Source: Fragilaria radians (Eukaryota > Bacillariophyta > Fragilariophyceae > Fragilariales > Fragilariaceae). Taken from it: a stretch of DNA of 13,785 nucleotides. The notes under the pieces were generated by a model. The model saw only the letters and a list, made by a program, of their open reading frames with translations. It did no database searches and had not been told where the DNA came from. Both the position numbers and the translations under genes were made by a program. This document shows positions 1-8,298 of this stretch, in pieces (the stretch's first letter is position 1; each line of letters starts with the position of its first letter). The stretch covers positions 1 through 13,785 of the forward strand of contig CAAAJI010000131.1 of assembly GCA_900642245.1 (NCBI GenBank). The letters run 5' to 3'.

Positions 1-2
1 AA

Positions 3-45
3 TATGTAACATATAGAAATTCCTAAGGTATACGCGATGATGTAT
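3..45. repeat. 43-base direct repeat, copy 1
   Basis: This 43-base segment is identical, without gaps, to 2816-2858; identity stops on both sides (base 2 is a against g, base 46 is t against c). Its left part contains the palindrome TATGTAACATA. It lies about 110 bases beyond the stop codon of the Ser/Thr/Pro-repeat gene. No coding function is visible. It could be a piece of a dispersed repeat or the trace of a rearrangement. The identity is read directly; the origin is unknown. Confidence 0.9.
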
Positions 46-153
46 TTCTCTTCCCGTACGTGATTGTTCGCAAATGCTAATTGGAGTCTGTAGGTCTTCA
101 TTACATACCCCATTTTTGCACCATCACAGCAGTTGGAGAGAATTACTGTGAGT

Positions 154-1017
154 TCAGTCATCGTGTCTTTTCCTTGTCGGAGCAGCTGTGCGTGAAGCTG
201 TTGGTTTCCGTGATGGTCGAACTTTTGGCTCCCGTGATGGTGGAACTGTTGACTCCAGTGATGGTGGAACTGTTGGCTCCGGTGATGGTGGAGCTGATGG
301 GGAGGAAGACGGTTTTGTTGATGGGGCTTCTGTAGGGATCCAAGATGGGGCATCAGTTGGCGATTTAGATAGAACATCAGACGGGGGGCTGGAAGGGTTC
401 TTCGAAGGGAAATCTGATGGAACATTGGATGGATGATACGATGGTGCCAATGAAGGTCTTGTTGTTGGAAAGGACGACGGTTCAAATGATGGTACATTTG
501 AAGGCGGCATTGATGGTGAGTGAGATGGCTCAAATGAAGGTACATCGGATGGTAGCAATGTCGGTGAACGGGAGGGTTCTGATGATGGTGTGTCCGTAGG
601 TTTCCAAGATGGGAAATCAGTTGGTGATTTAGATGGGAAATTAGAAGGGGCATTCGAAGGTTTATGTGAGGGTGTTTCTGATGGTGTCATTGAGGGTGGA
701 ATTGTTGGAGCAGGTGTTGGTGCTTCAGTGGGGGGTGACGTTGGTGATGCAGTTGGAACTTCGGTTGGAGTAAAAGTCGGAGTCCGCGTTGGAGAAGATG
801 TCGCTATTTTCATCGGTTTTTGTGTTGGGGCATTACTTTTATTGGTTGGCTGATTCTTCAATGTTCTCGGACCTTGTGGTGAATCGGAAATTTCGGCAGC
901 TGTTGGATTGGTTGCATATCATATGTTGTCAGTCAATGGCGTGCGAATCAATCTTAATTTTATCCTTCACTCACCAATGAATATCATATTGAAAATGATA
1001 AGCGGAATGAATCTCAT
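154..1017 (-). CDS. Secreted Ser/Thr/Pro tetrad-repeat protein, two exons
   Basis: I model exon 1 at 1017-975 and exon 2 at 899-154, with a 75-base intron (974-900) starting GTGAGT and ending AACAG. The joined frame encodes 262 residues. The long frame alone has no ATG at its 5' end, and this splice supplies one. Exon 1 begins MRFIPLIIFNMIFI, a short signal peptide, with likely cleavage after Ala-Ala at about residue 16. After a roughly 20-residue linker, nearly the whole protein is P-[ST]-x-x tetrads, with larger duplicated blocks such as DVPSFEPS/NVPSFEPS and TDFPSWKP/TDAPSWIP. It ends in a basic tail (TRKRHDD). Proteins of this style are common in diatoms and are thought to be secreted or wall-associated and O-glycosylated; no enzyme domain is seen. 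The function is unknown, and further 3' exons cannot be excluded. Confidence 0.72.
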
Positions 1018-1953
1018 GGTGCCACTGGTAACAGAATTGTTTTTGATGCTTAAATGTTCCACCTTCTTGTAGTGGTCAAATGTCAAATAATAACAGTAGC
1101 TGTTCATCATCCTGCAAAGAATACTTCTCTTCGTTTCATTCGCGATCACAAAAGTTCTCATAATTTTATTCCAAGTATTTTGGGAGAACCTAAGGAGATC
1201 ATACAGAAATTCTAAGTAGAATGACAATATAGAGAATTTTGTGAAGTGAAAAAAGGTAACAAATAGAAAAATAACGGATTTTTCTGACGCGATACACCTT
1301 GAGCAATAAAGTTAGATATCACTTTTTCTTCACTTTTTAATCTATCATGTTGTTACTTTGTAGGAAAAAACAATCAACCGAATATGCGTTTATGAAATTG
1401 CGATTGCCCTATCTTAAGTATGGTAGTTTGCTTCAGGGTTTTCTTTCAATGTTCACGCGTTCACAACAGGTAAATGTACGATACCCATACGTAAATTATA
1501 TTTGATTCTGGGTCAAGGAAAGCTTGGAAAAAATTAAGCCAACAAGTCAAGAATAAAGTACATAAAAGCTACTGACTGATAATACCAATTGAATTGGGTG
1601 CATTCGGAGGTTTCCTGAAATTCTGCTTAGTCCTTCAAGGTTAAGCTTATTCTTAAGAGTTGCACTGATTTGTGAAGGTTGACTTCCAGATTTTTCCTGC
1701 AATGCTAGTATGATTTGCGAAAAGGTTGTAGTCTGTTTCAAGTCTTTGAAGTTATATGTAGTCTCCAGATGAAGAGAAGTTTTGATTGTGTCTTGCAAAG
1801 CTCATTAATAATATCGTATTCTGAATTCTTAACTCATTAATCTATGCTTTATTATTTGTATCCTTGGCTTAAGATATGAGCGTCTAGAGAAGGATGATAA
1901 CAATCTTCTTCTTTGGTGTTGCCTAGATTTCTGCTTCTTTTTTGCCTTAAGCA
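1018..1953. other. AT-rich spacer, no supported gene
   Basis: This stretch lies between the repeat-protein gene and a copia relic. It holds only short frames. The longest is an 83-codon minus frame at 1547-1798 that opens with TTG rather than ATG and resembles nothing I recognise. A small unknown gene or untranslated sequence is possible, but nothing argues for it. Sequence just beyond the copia relic (below 1954) could be its degraded 3' end or LTR, though no matching second LTR was found. Confidence 0.4.
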
Positions 1954-2280
1954 TTACCAATTGTTCATTCCAGTTGGTCCACTATAACGCATCATCTTGC
2001 TTTGTTGACGTTCGTAAACTTCCTAAATAGCATTTTCTGTCACCGTTTCCAAATCATTTTCCATCAATTTTACAAATACGATCTTAATTATTCTTGTTTC
2101 TAGCCACTCCCTGATAAATTGGTACCTTGTATCCTTGTGTTTGCTTTGATTCCAGAATAGGCATCCTCTGTCATAACTATTACGCCGACAGTATCTGTTC
2201 TAATCATCATAGCCACCTTCACCGGAGTTCCTAGTCCCTTTTAGAGATAATGAATAAAATGAAGCTCCTTGATCTATTCC
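1954..2280 (-). mobile_element. Decayed Ty1/copia pol relic (RNase H end)
   Basis: Read on the minus strand in pieces, this matches the C-terminal RNase H region of diatom copia polyproteins. First comes KELHFIHYL, a stop, then GLGTPVKVAMMIRTDTVGVI (about 2270-2180), equivalent to the family's 'VRVDNVGAIFM' stretch. A frameshift follows, then KHKDTRYQFIREWLE and IKIVFVK, equivalent to 'TKHVDTRYHFVREYVEDG.IKIVFV'. A further stop precedes EVYERQQSKMM, the usual polyprotein end. At least two stops and one frameshift show that it is dead. No LTR, primer-binding site or target duplication could be assigned. The family match is from memory of the motif order; the breaks are seen directly. Confidence 0.75.
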
Positions 2281-2815
2281 GGCATGGCCTAAAGCCTCAT
2301 GAGCATAGTTATACTTTATTAACAAATTTAATTTAGGGATGCATAGTTCAGAGTATGTTTTAGTGAGCGGTAGGAAAGAAAGCATGCTTTTTGTTGCGTT
2401 CGAGTTCGGTATACTCATGATGTAGTATGAATTTTTGGTCGAGATGTGATAATGACAGGAAGTTCAGCATTTTCTTTTTAGGTCAAGGAATGAAAGGTTA
2501 GGATATAAATGAGCTCGAGGATACTTTGATATCACTTGAATACACCCATTCGCTAAATCGAAAGACTAGTAAGAATTCTTAGGGAGGACACCTACGTATG
2601 TACCCTTCTTTACGGGCGATAATCACTTCCACGAATGACAGATCGGTTCTTAAGCTAAAACCGGGGAAGTTGCGAAATATTCTTTAGGATATAATACAAA
2701 CGACTGCAGATTTAATTGTGGTTTCACTCAGATTAAAATGTAGGTAAGAAAACTGAAGTAATTTTGATGATTCGCTAGTAATTGTCAAAAGCTTTCTCCA
2801 TGAAATATGAAATAG
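2281..2815. other. AT-rich spacer upstream of the copia relic
   Basis: Relative to the minus-strand copia relic this is the side where the rest of pol should lie, but I could not recognise reverse transcriptase motifs in it. A 72-codon minus frame (2200-2418) starts here and runs into the relic in a different frame; it is probably chance or degraded pol. Nothing else is supported. Confidence 0.4.
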
Positions 2816-2858
2816 TATGTAACATATAGAAATTCCTAAGGTATACGCGATGATGTAT
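2816..2858. repeat. 43-base direct repeat, copy 2
   Basis: Second perfect copy of the segment at 3-45, in the same orientation, 2813 bases downstream. The two copies bracket the Ser/Thr/Pro-repeat gene and the first copia relic. Perfect identity in otherwise decayed surroundings suggests either a recent event or an assembly effect at the window edge. Confidence 0.9.
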
Positions 2859-3170
2859 CAGTTCAAAGCAAGAGCTTAAAGGTATTATAGAAATCAAGCA
2901 TTTTGCCTAAGTGGATAGCAATCTTGAATTTCTAGTTAATTTGATTATCTTTGTCAATATACATCTTAATAAGTGAATTGAATGTCATGTAATCAATGAT
3001 AAATTAATATTGGTACTTATACTCCGGAAACGATGTGGTACAATTCAGCCAAGGTTACCGTCTTCCATCATCCGTTATCACCTTAGTCTTGAACTGCAAA
3101 GTGACTTCTTCCTCATCTTCAATTAGTTATTTTGTCGATAATTTGTACAAACCCAAGATTCAAACATAAT
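2859..3170. other. Spacer with no visible gene
   Basis: AT-rich sequence between the 43-base repeat and the broken frame at 3171-3767. No ORF, repeat or RNA gene was recognised. Confidence 0.5.
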
Positions 3171-3767
3171 TCAAGATGCTAGCTCAAGAAATCCATACTC
3201 TGCGGATGTTATAAAATAAATGTTTAAACAAAGTTTGACCAAAAACAAAGCTGTCTTCTTGTCATTTCTTTGAGACAGATTCAAAATTTTCATATCCAAT
3301 AGGTATATACGAATCTCTTGGCCTTCTCTCCTAGTTGGTATACATGCCGTCAATTCAGTTTCTCGCGTTTCCAGATGCTCTGCCAATTCTAAGTAACATA
3401 CCAACATATCGGCGAATGTCCATTGATTGACATGTTTGCTTAAATGGCTGAATAGGGGGGAAGGGGGACAAAGTATGTCAGTATGCTTGATGATTGATAG
3501 CTTAATCATCAACTCAAGTATCTTCTTGAGGTAAGGTTCAAAAGTTTATAGGAATCTTTTAACTGCAAGAATTAATGGGTGAATTCCAAAGCCAATATTG
3601 AACAATATATTGGGTAACCACAGCATATTATTAGTGCTGCAATTGTCCCTGACAAGAAATGTTAACGCTTCTGGACTTATGTGATAGAATTCGAGGTATG
3701 AAATAGTGTTTAGCCGTTTTAATTTGATAATCTGGTTCATTGAAGGTGTTGGCTGAGATTCAAGCAA
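3171..3767 (-). pseudogene. Unrecognised broken reading frame
   Basis: Two minus-strand open stretches, 3767-3546 and 3512-3171, are in the same frame and separated only by one TAA (3548-3546) and a short open gap. Read through, they give about 198 codons. The first part has helical, hydrophobic character (HISPEALTFLVRDN, GIHPLILAVKRFL); the second contains a leucine-rich, charged stretch (ADMLVCYLELAEHLETRETE). The helix-turn style is loosely like the ankyrin-repeat proteins that are numerous in diatoms, but no clear ankyrin consensus is present and I do not assign a family. There is no ATG at the 5' end (the open frame begins at TTG). It is probably a dead gene fragment, though an intron hiding the stop cannot be excluded. 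Confidence 0.35.
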
Positions 3768-4259
3768 AGAGAAACTCCGTTGCCCTTCTTATCATAATTA
3801 GCAAATAAAGCTATGTTGTAATAATTCCCTTCCCTTCATCCATCCGATATCATAACAAACTTCATTGGTAAAAGCATCCACATTTCATTTTTTTGGAAGA
3901 AACAGAATTTTTGCGCTAAACTTTACAAAATAGTTCGTCATCAACTTTTAAGGTCAATCAGTCGCAATAATGGTCTTTCTCAAAACCTTGGAAAAATTCA
4001 TCCTTAAAAATAAATCAAAAAATTGCTCATTAATGTAATTCGAGCCAGTCATTAATTGAAAATGTTAATTTTATTTATGTTGGTATTGCTAAATTTATTC
4101 AATCAATTATTGCTACTCATGATTTAATTGGCATTGGAAAACCCGGATAATTTTCCCGCCAAAAAAGTATGGCATACCCATGGTTAGCGTCATATTTAGT
4201 CAGTAAAGTTACATTGAATAAAGTGAATAAAGTTATTACTATCTAGTGTTAGTGTCGAG
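3768..4259. other. AT-rich spacer, nothing recognised
   Basis: Strongly AT-rich sequence with no open frame of note. Near its right end there is a short internal repetition (gaataaagtgaataaagt, about 4215-4232). No gene, RNA or element is supported. Confidence 0.5.
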
Positions 4260-4559
4260 ATGGTACGGAAAGCCAGTGGACATGTCTGTTAGAAAAAGAA
4301 GCATTCATCAACACCACCACATGGAGAAGGTGGATCCAATCACAATCGACCTAGATTTGAAACCTGGCATCAACGCTTTGCTTGGATAAAGCGAATGCCC
4401 TTACGCTATAAAGTTCTATTTGGTTCCCAAATCATTTACCTTGCAATGATGTGGAATTATCGCTTGGTTGTATTGGAAAAATCAAGACTACGAGAAGAAG
4501 CTGAAAAAGAGCAAGAAACATCAAACACTTTAAAGAACCATCCAGATATTGCCAAATAA
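4260..4559 (+). pseudogene. Partial copy of the small gene at 8299-8688
   Basis: From 4301 the DNA aligns with 8434 onward. The frame equivalent to the intact gene stays open for its last ~80 codons up to TAA at 4557-4559, encoding segments such as RPRFETWHQRFAWIKRMP and FGSQIIYLAMMWNYRL that are nearly the same as in the copy at 8299. The 5' part differs: reading back in frame reaches an ATG at 4260 but meets an in-frame TAG at codon 11 (4290-4292). The middle is altered (LRYKVLFGS against VHFIELFGS). With its start blocked or missing, it is most likely a pseudogene, despite the preserved C-terminal frame. Confidence 0.7.
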
Positions 4560-4800
4560 AGTTATAGCTTCATCTGGCTTGATGATTTTTCAACTCCCCT
4601 CTGTAACGTCTTCTAGCACTTTATTCACTATGCAAACAATATCCATCGTCACAGTTTCTTCTGTCTGAGACGCATCTTTCACGTGCCATGAAATATGACC
4701 TGCATCAAACTTTTGTAACTCATCAAATCTTTCTCGGACACGAAGCTGAAACTCCCGCTTTTCGTATTGCTCGCCCCAATACCTGAAATGTGCCGAGATA
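4301..4800 (+). repeat. Partial segmental duplication, decayed copy
   Basis: This segment aligns in the same orientation with 8434-8985. It contains the 3' half of the small plus-strand gene, the short convergent gap, the last exon of thymidylate kinase (minus strand), its acceptor site and about 18 bases of its intron. Because intron and intergenic sequence are included, the duplication was at DNA level, not through mRNA. Relative to 8434-8985, about 57 bases around the end of the kinase gene are missing. Alignment is lost beyond 4800. Confidence 0.85.
4590..4782 (-). pseudogene. Thymidylate kinase last-exon copy, no first exon
   Basis: On the minus strand this matches exon 2 of the kinase at 8727-8967. 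The TTTCAG acceptor is present at 4788-4783, and the frame runs 64 codons to TGA (4592-4590). It encodes EKREFQLRVRERFDELQKF and SWHVKDASQT. Differences that look damaging include GGERYE becoming WGEQYE in the lid region and VIDAS becoming VKDAS. The C-terminal segment found in the intact gene is lost through a ~57-base deletion. No P-loop exon exists upstream: beyond 4800 the sequence is unrelated and leads to a copia relic. It cannot encode a working kinase. Confidence 0.8.
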
Positions 4801-4944
4801 ACACCTGAACTACGACAGTGTAATATTTGTTAGCGTCAACCGCATTCGAAAGTATGCCAAGAACAATCTTTTACCGACACGATTTCAATTTGCTTACTCG
4901 CATGGGTGCAGATTTTCTCTACGTTTCAGGTGCAGGCTACTTAC

Positions 4945-5306
4945 GTTAAAAAGCATTGCTTTTGTCAAAGGCTTTGCCGTAAAATCTTCAATTATTGAGT
5001 TGCTTATGCAGTGCTGAATCATTAACTCTTTCCTTTACTTAGGTTTGTAATGAAATGATATTCACTTTTGAGGTGTCAGGTTGACTTTCCTGAGCTTGTT
5101 TTTCCGTTTGTTTTTAGTTTCATTGTGCTTGTATAATCTCTGAATAACATATTTTGAAAAATCTTACAAGCTTGCTCTTCAAATCTTTTCTTGATGTAGT
5201 TCATGACAAAATCTGTAGTTGCCTTTTTATCCGCTGTATGTAGTGTTGCCCCTAAATTATATATATATTCTGTCAAAATCTTCTTTCTCGGCATTTGCGT
5301 AGACAA
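4945..5306 (-). mobile_element. Decayed Ty1/copia pol relic (RNase H region, second family)
   Basis: A minus-strand open stretch (5306-5076) ends in TSTMKLKTNGKTSSGKST and stops at TGA. The same frame continues as HLKSEYHFITNL. After a frameshift come KELMIQHCISNSIIEDF and AKPLTKAMLF (to 4945). This is the order of a copia RNase H C-terminus: a 'QDN.STMKLE.NG..SSGKRTRH' stretch, an 'IRYFFI.D...KGE' stretch, then 'I.YCPT..MIADFFTKPLQG..F'. The equivalent of QDN is degraded to RDY. One stop and at least one frameshift make it dead. The motif differs from the relic at 1954-2280, so it comes from a different copia family. The reading upstream of about 5240 is uncertain. Confidence 0.75.
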
Positions 5307-5999
5307 GTTTTTCCCTGAAATCCGTGTTTTCTTCGGTTGATTAGGTTGTTTTCCTCTAAATATATAGTTTTTACTGTTGTGACAACTTCATCGTATTGTG
5401 CCTATTTCCGTTTTCCTTTTTGCTTCTGTCTACTTGGTTTCGTCGATTCGTGACTGTGCCTTGTACCATATAAAGTAACAGTCATTTACAATTGAATCTC
5501 CTGTTCCAAAGCTTCTTCCTAGCTGTTTAGACAAGTCTCTCAATTAGGATAAGTGTGTCTAGCCTTTAGACTCTTTAGTTATTAGAGAGTTAACTCTTTA
5601 ATTAGATCTTTACATAGATCATTATTATAGCCATCCTTGATTGGATGCGTTGCTGGATTGTATGATGATACTTTCCATTTGTAAAGTATATTTAATCTTA
5701 ATTAAGTTCAACTAGTGAATCATTTATCATAGCTAAATTTCTGGTAGGAAAGTAATAGGATAGTTCAATTGTAATTACCCATAGCTAGATAAGTAAATAT
5801 GAGAATATTTTGATTCTACTATTACTTACTATGGCGAAAAGAAGCCTAAGGAAAATTGAATCAGGCTGAGCATAGCTTTGTATTTTTGGTGGTCACTGGA
5901 AAGTAGACAATTTCTTACCCAATTTGGCTACTTATTAAAATGGTATTGCCATAATGGCTATCTTTGAATTGCTTTAAAGTAAGTCTTTATCTTTTCCAA
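5307..5999. other. AT-rich spacer between two copia relics
   Basis: If the relics at 6000-6202 and 4945-5306 are one element, reverse transcriptase should lie here. I find no recognisable RT motif, so it is deleted or too degraded. A minus-strand frame just above 5306 (RGKQPNQPKKTRISGKN, about 5361-5311) is in frame with that relic but unassigned. A perfect 12-base palindrome, AGAGTTAACTCT, is at 5586-5597. Confidence 0.4.
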
Positions 6000-6202
6000 C
6001 TTATTCTAATCCGTGCTTCCATTTGCACATGTGCTGCCAGTAAATTTTACCATCATATTTCTCTGCTCAGAAATTGTTGGCTTACCATGGCTCAACTATT
6101 TCAAGCGAAGATAGACATCATACATAATAGGCACAAAAACCATTCGTTATGTAATTGTTTCATTTCATTGCATACTGCTTGTCTTCATGATTCACCAAAA
6201 TG
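6000..6202 (-). mobile_element. Decayed Ty1/copia pol relic (start of RT region)
   Basis: On the minus strand from 6202: HFGES, a stop, then RQAVCNEMKQLHNEW (to 6140). After a frameshift VFVPI follows, and further on GSTCANGSTD with a stop (about 6040-6008). Diatom copia polyproteins have at this place, between integrase and reverse transcriptase, a stretch of the type 'FGE.G..AV..E..QLH....F.P', then '...KRDG.IKGRTCANGS.QR'. The order and spacing fit, with several stops and a frameshift. The strand matches the RNase H relic at 4945-5306, so both may derive from one element with the RT core lost. The match rests on memory of the family and is less secure than the RNase H relics. Confidence 0.6.
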
Positions 6203-7678
6203 TCCTCAAGCCTTTTACTAGGCTTCATGCTTGAATAAACCACTTACAATTTCCAAACATGATGAAGAGATTTTGTCAACAATAGCTTTAGCGTTTTCAA
6301 GGATTATGGACGTGCGCCTGTTGCAACGATAATTGAGGTGTTTCTTTGGCAATCTGTCATAGTTCAATGATAATCAAATTACTATTGGGGCTCAATGTAA
6401 TGTTGAGTTTTATCAATTCCTTGATCAGAACCAAAACCAATTTCATCTGTTCATAGTCATTTATTTCTTATTGCTTGTTTTCCTGATTTAATTACTTCCA
6501 TTTTTGTGATTCCTGTCTCATGCCTACAATGTTATCTGGTACCATTTTGCCATAATCAAAGTATTCCATTTCGGAGGAACTCTGCAAACTGCTGTCCTCT
6601 TCCATACCTTGATTTTCCAGACTGACGCTTTTATTGTTATAGTTTACACACATGTAATCCAAGTATGGTCATATAGTTAATTTTCGGACTTGCCTTTATT
6701 TTCAGGCCTATTGGCATATTTTCTTCATAAACAATATCATATATTTGCTGAATAACAGAAGGAGTAATTCAATCGGGGCAAATCATTGGCACTTCAAAAT
6801 TTAATTTGTCTTCAAGTGTAGAAGCTCATGTCTTCCATGTCCATTTATATAGCATCCAAAAGCATAGTTTACATGTTTATTGAAATCTATCTCCCTTGAC
6901 GTAAGTTTATCCTTGACCTATAATATTGCGATACTCCATTTTTCAATGGAAACATTTGAGTTTCTTTGCTGATGCAGAAACGAAAAAATCTTACCTTTTG
7001 GTAGTTGATGATAAGGTAGACAATGATATGCAGCTCAAATGCATTCCTTGGCAACACGATTCTTTTCATTTTGATACTTTGAAAACGCGTTACAATGTGT
7101 GTTGTAGAGGTTGACATGGATTATCACAAAAGGAATTAGGGACTTGAAAAGCGCTCTGTTTATGTATTTAAATAACGTATAACCTCCATAAGAGCTTTTG
7201 ACGTATTGGGCGTTCCGATACTGTATATGCTTTGATATTGATGTAATAAGCATTAATTCACATTCATTAAGGCAATGCATAATTTTACTTCATATTATAG
7301 GGTGATAAGCTCCCTTAGTATCCCAATATAATCATGAATGGAATTGTTTCTTTTTTTTTGTTCTTCCTATAATTGACCCAATGTCATGCCCAATTTTTTC
7401 TCACAAATCCATGTCATTCGTGGCAACTGGATTGCTTGCAAAAGCATTCCTTCACAAAATAGCTTTCAATCATCAATATACGGGGTTCCGAATGCATGAT
7501 ATAAATCTCAAGCTCTCTTTGTGATGTTGCAGATTTTTTTTCTTCACTTGAGGTTGGATATTGAAATGCATCTCTCCAAATTTGGAAAACCTTGTGACCT
7601 TCAATTTTAAACAGGGTTAGTCATGGTTAATTTTTCAGTTATTGTTTCTGATCTTAGCAACGGGCTTACAACTGTCCG
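6203..7678. other. Gene-poor AT-rich stretch
   Basis: No intact gene is supported. Upstream of the RT-start relic on the minus strand, a frame of about 50 codons near 6660-6510 is rich in Ser, Glu and Asp (MEEDSSLQSSSEMEYFDYG). It could be the acidic linker that sits between integrase and RT in copia elements, but this is speculative. A 62-codon plus frame at 6926-7114 and overlapping minus frames (6887-7117, 7035-7280) resemble nothing known to me and are probably chance. Confidence 0.4.
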
Positions 7679-8185
7679 ATGATCCTTGCATTCGATACAT
7701 ATTACAAGGCTCAAAAAGCACACACCGCCTGTGTGGTCTTCAACACATGGGAAGATGCACATCCGCAGACGGTGTACACTGAAACTCGTGAAGGTGTGGA
7801 AGACTACAAGCCCGGCGAGTTTTACAAACGCGAACTGCCTTGTATTGTGAGCTTGCTTGAGCAAATTGAAACGAAAAATTTAATAGCTATTATAATTGAC
7901 GGCTTTGTTTATGTGGACGACAATGGCAAACCAGGCTTGGGGGGGCATTTGTACGAATCGCTGAATCGATTGATTCCGGTAGTTGGTGTGGCGAAAACTA
8001 ATTTTTATTCCGTAGAAAAACTGAAAAGGCATGTTCTAAGAGGCATCAGCCGTGTGCCTTTGTATGTAACGGCTGCGGGTATGGATGTGGACGAGGCTGC
8101 CGCATGCATTAGCAAAATGAGTGGCGAATACCGTATGCCTTCAATACTGAAACAACTCGACACCCTAAGTCGGAGCACCGATTGA
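7679..8185 (+). CDS. nfi: Endonuclease V, short bacterial-type
   Basis: 168 residues, uninterrupted by introns. Endonuclease V cuts DNA or RNA next to deaminated bases, chiefly inosine. The fold's acidic site is visible in order: Asp6 (ILAFDTYY), Glu52 (FYKRELP), Asp74 in IIIDGFVYVDD, then the signature GKPGLGGHLYE (83-93, His90) and GVAKTNF (103-109, Lys106). The canonical enzyme is longer (roughly 210-230 residues); this short form, with 'DTYY' at the start and 'GEFYKRELP', resembles a subfamily I associate with Bacteroidetes. ATG 7679 is the first in-frame start after a stop at 7655, and it fits the family's N-terminus. No targeting peptide is seen. Its base composition looks richer in G+C than the flanks. 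I infer acquisition from bacteria; bacterial contamination is unlikely because diatom-type genes and relics surround it. Confidence 0.85.
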   Translation: MILAFDTYYKAQKAHTACVVFNTWEDAHPQTVYTETREGVEDYKPGEFYKRELPCIVSLLEQIETKNLIAIIIDGFVYVDDNGKPGLGGHLYESLNRLIPVVGVAKTNFYSVEKLKRHVLRGISRVPLYVTAAGMDVDEAAACISKMSGEYRMPSILKQLDTLSRSTD

Positions 8186-8298
8186 AGTTTCAGGCTTCGA
8201 ATGCACTTGAATGCATAGCTGGATATACATGTAATTGCAAAGCGCTAGTTTCCTTATACATTGGGCATCCCGTTATATTTATTTTTTGAAAAAATTCC

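Noticed and set aside
81..853. Four plus-strand frames (81-335, 188-436, 417-599, 590-853) opposite the Pro-rich gene
   Set aside because: They are antisense shadows of the tetrad repeat: Gly/Asp/Val-rich or Met/Val-rich low-complexity translations with no domain. The minus frame has a splice-supported start and a signal peptide.
5964..6221. 85-codon plus frame as a small cysteine-containing protein
   Set aside because: The opposite strand carries copia-like motifs in correct order, so this frame is better explained as antisense to an element relic.
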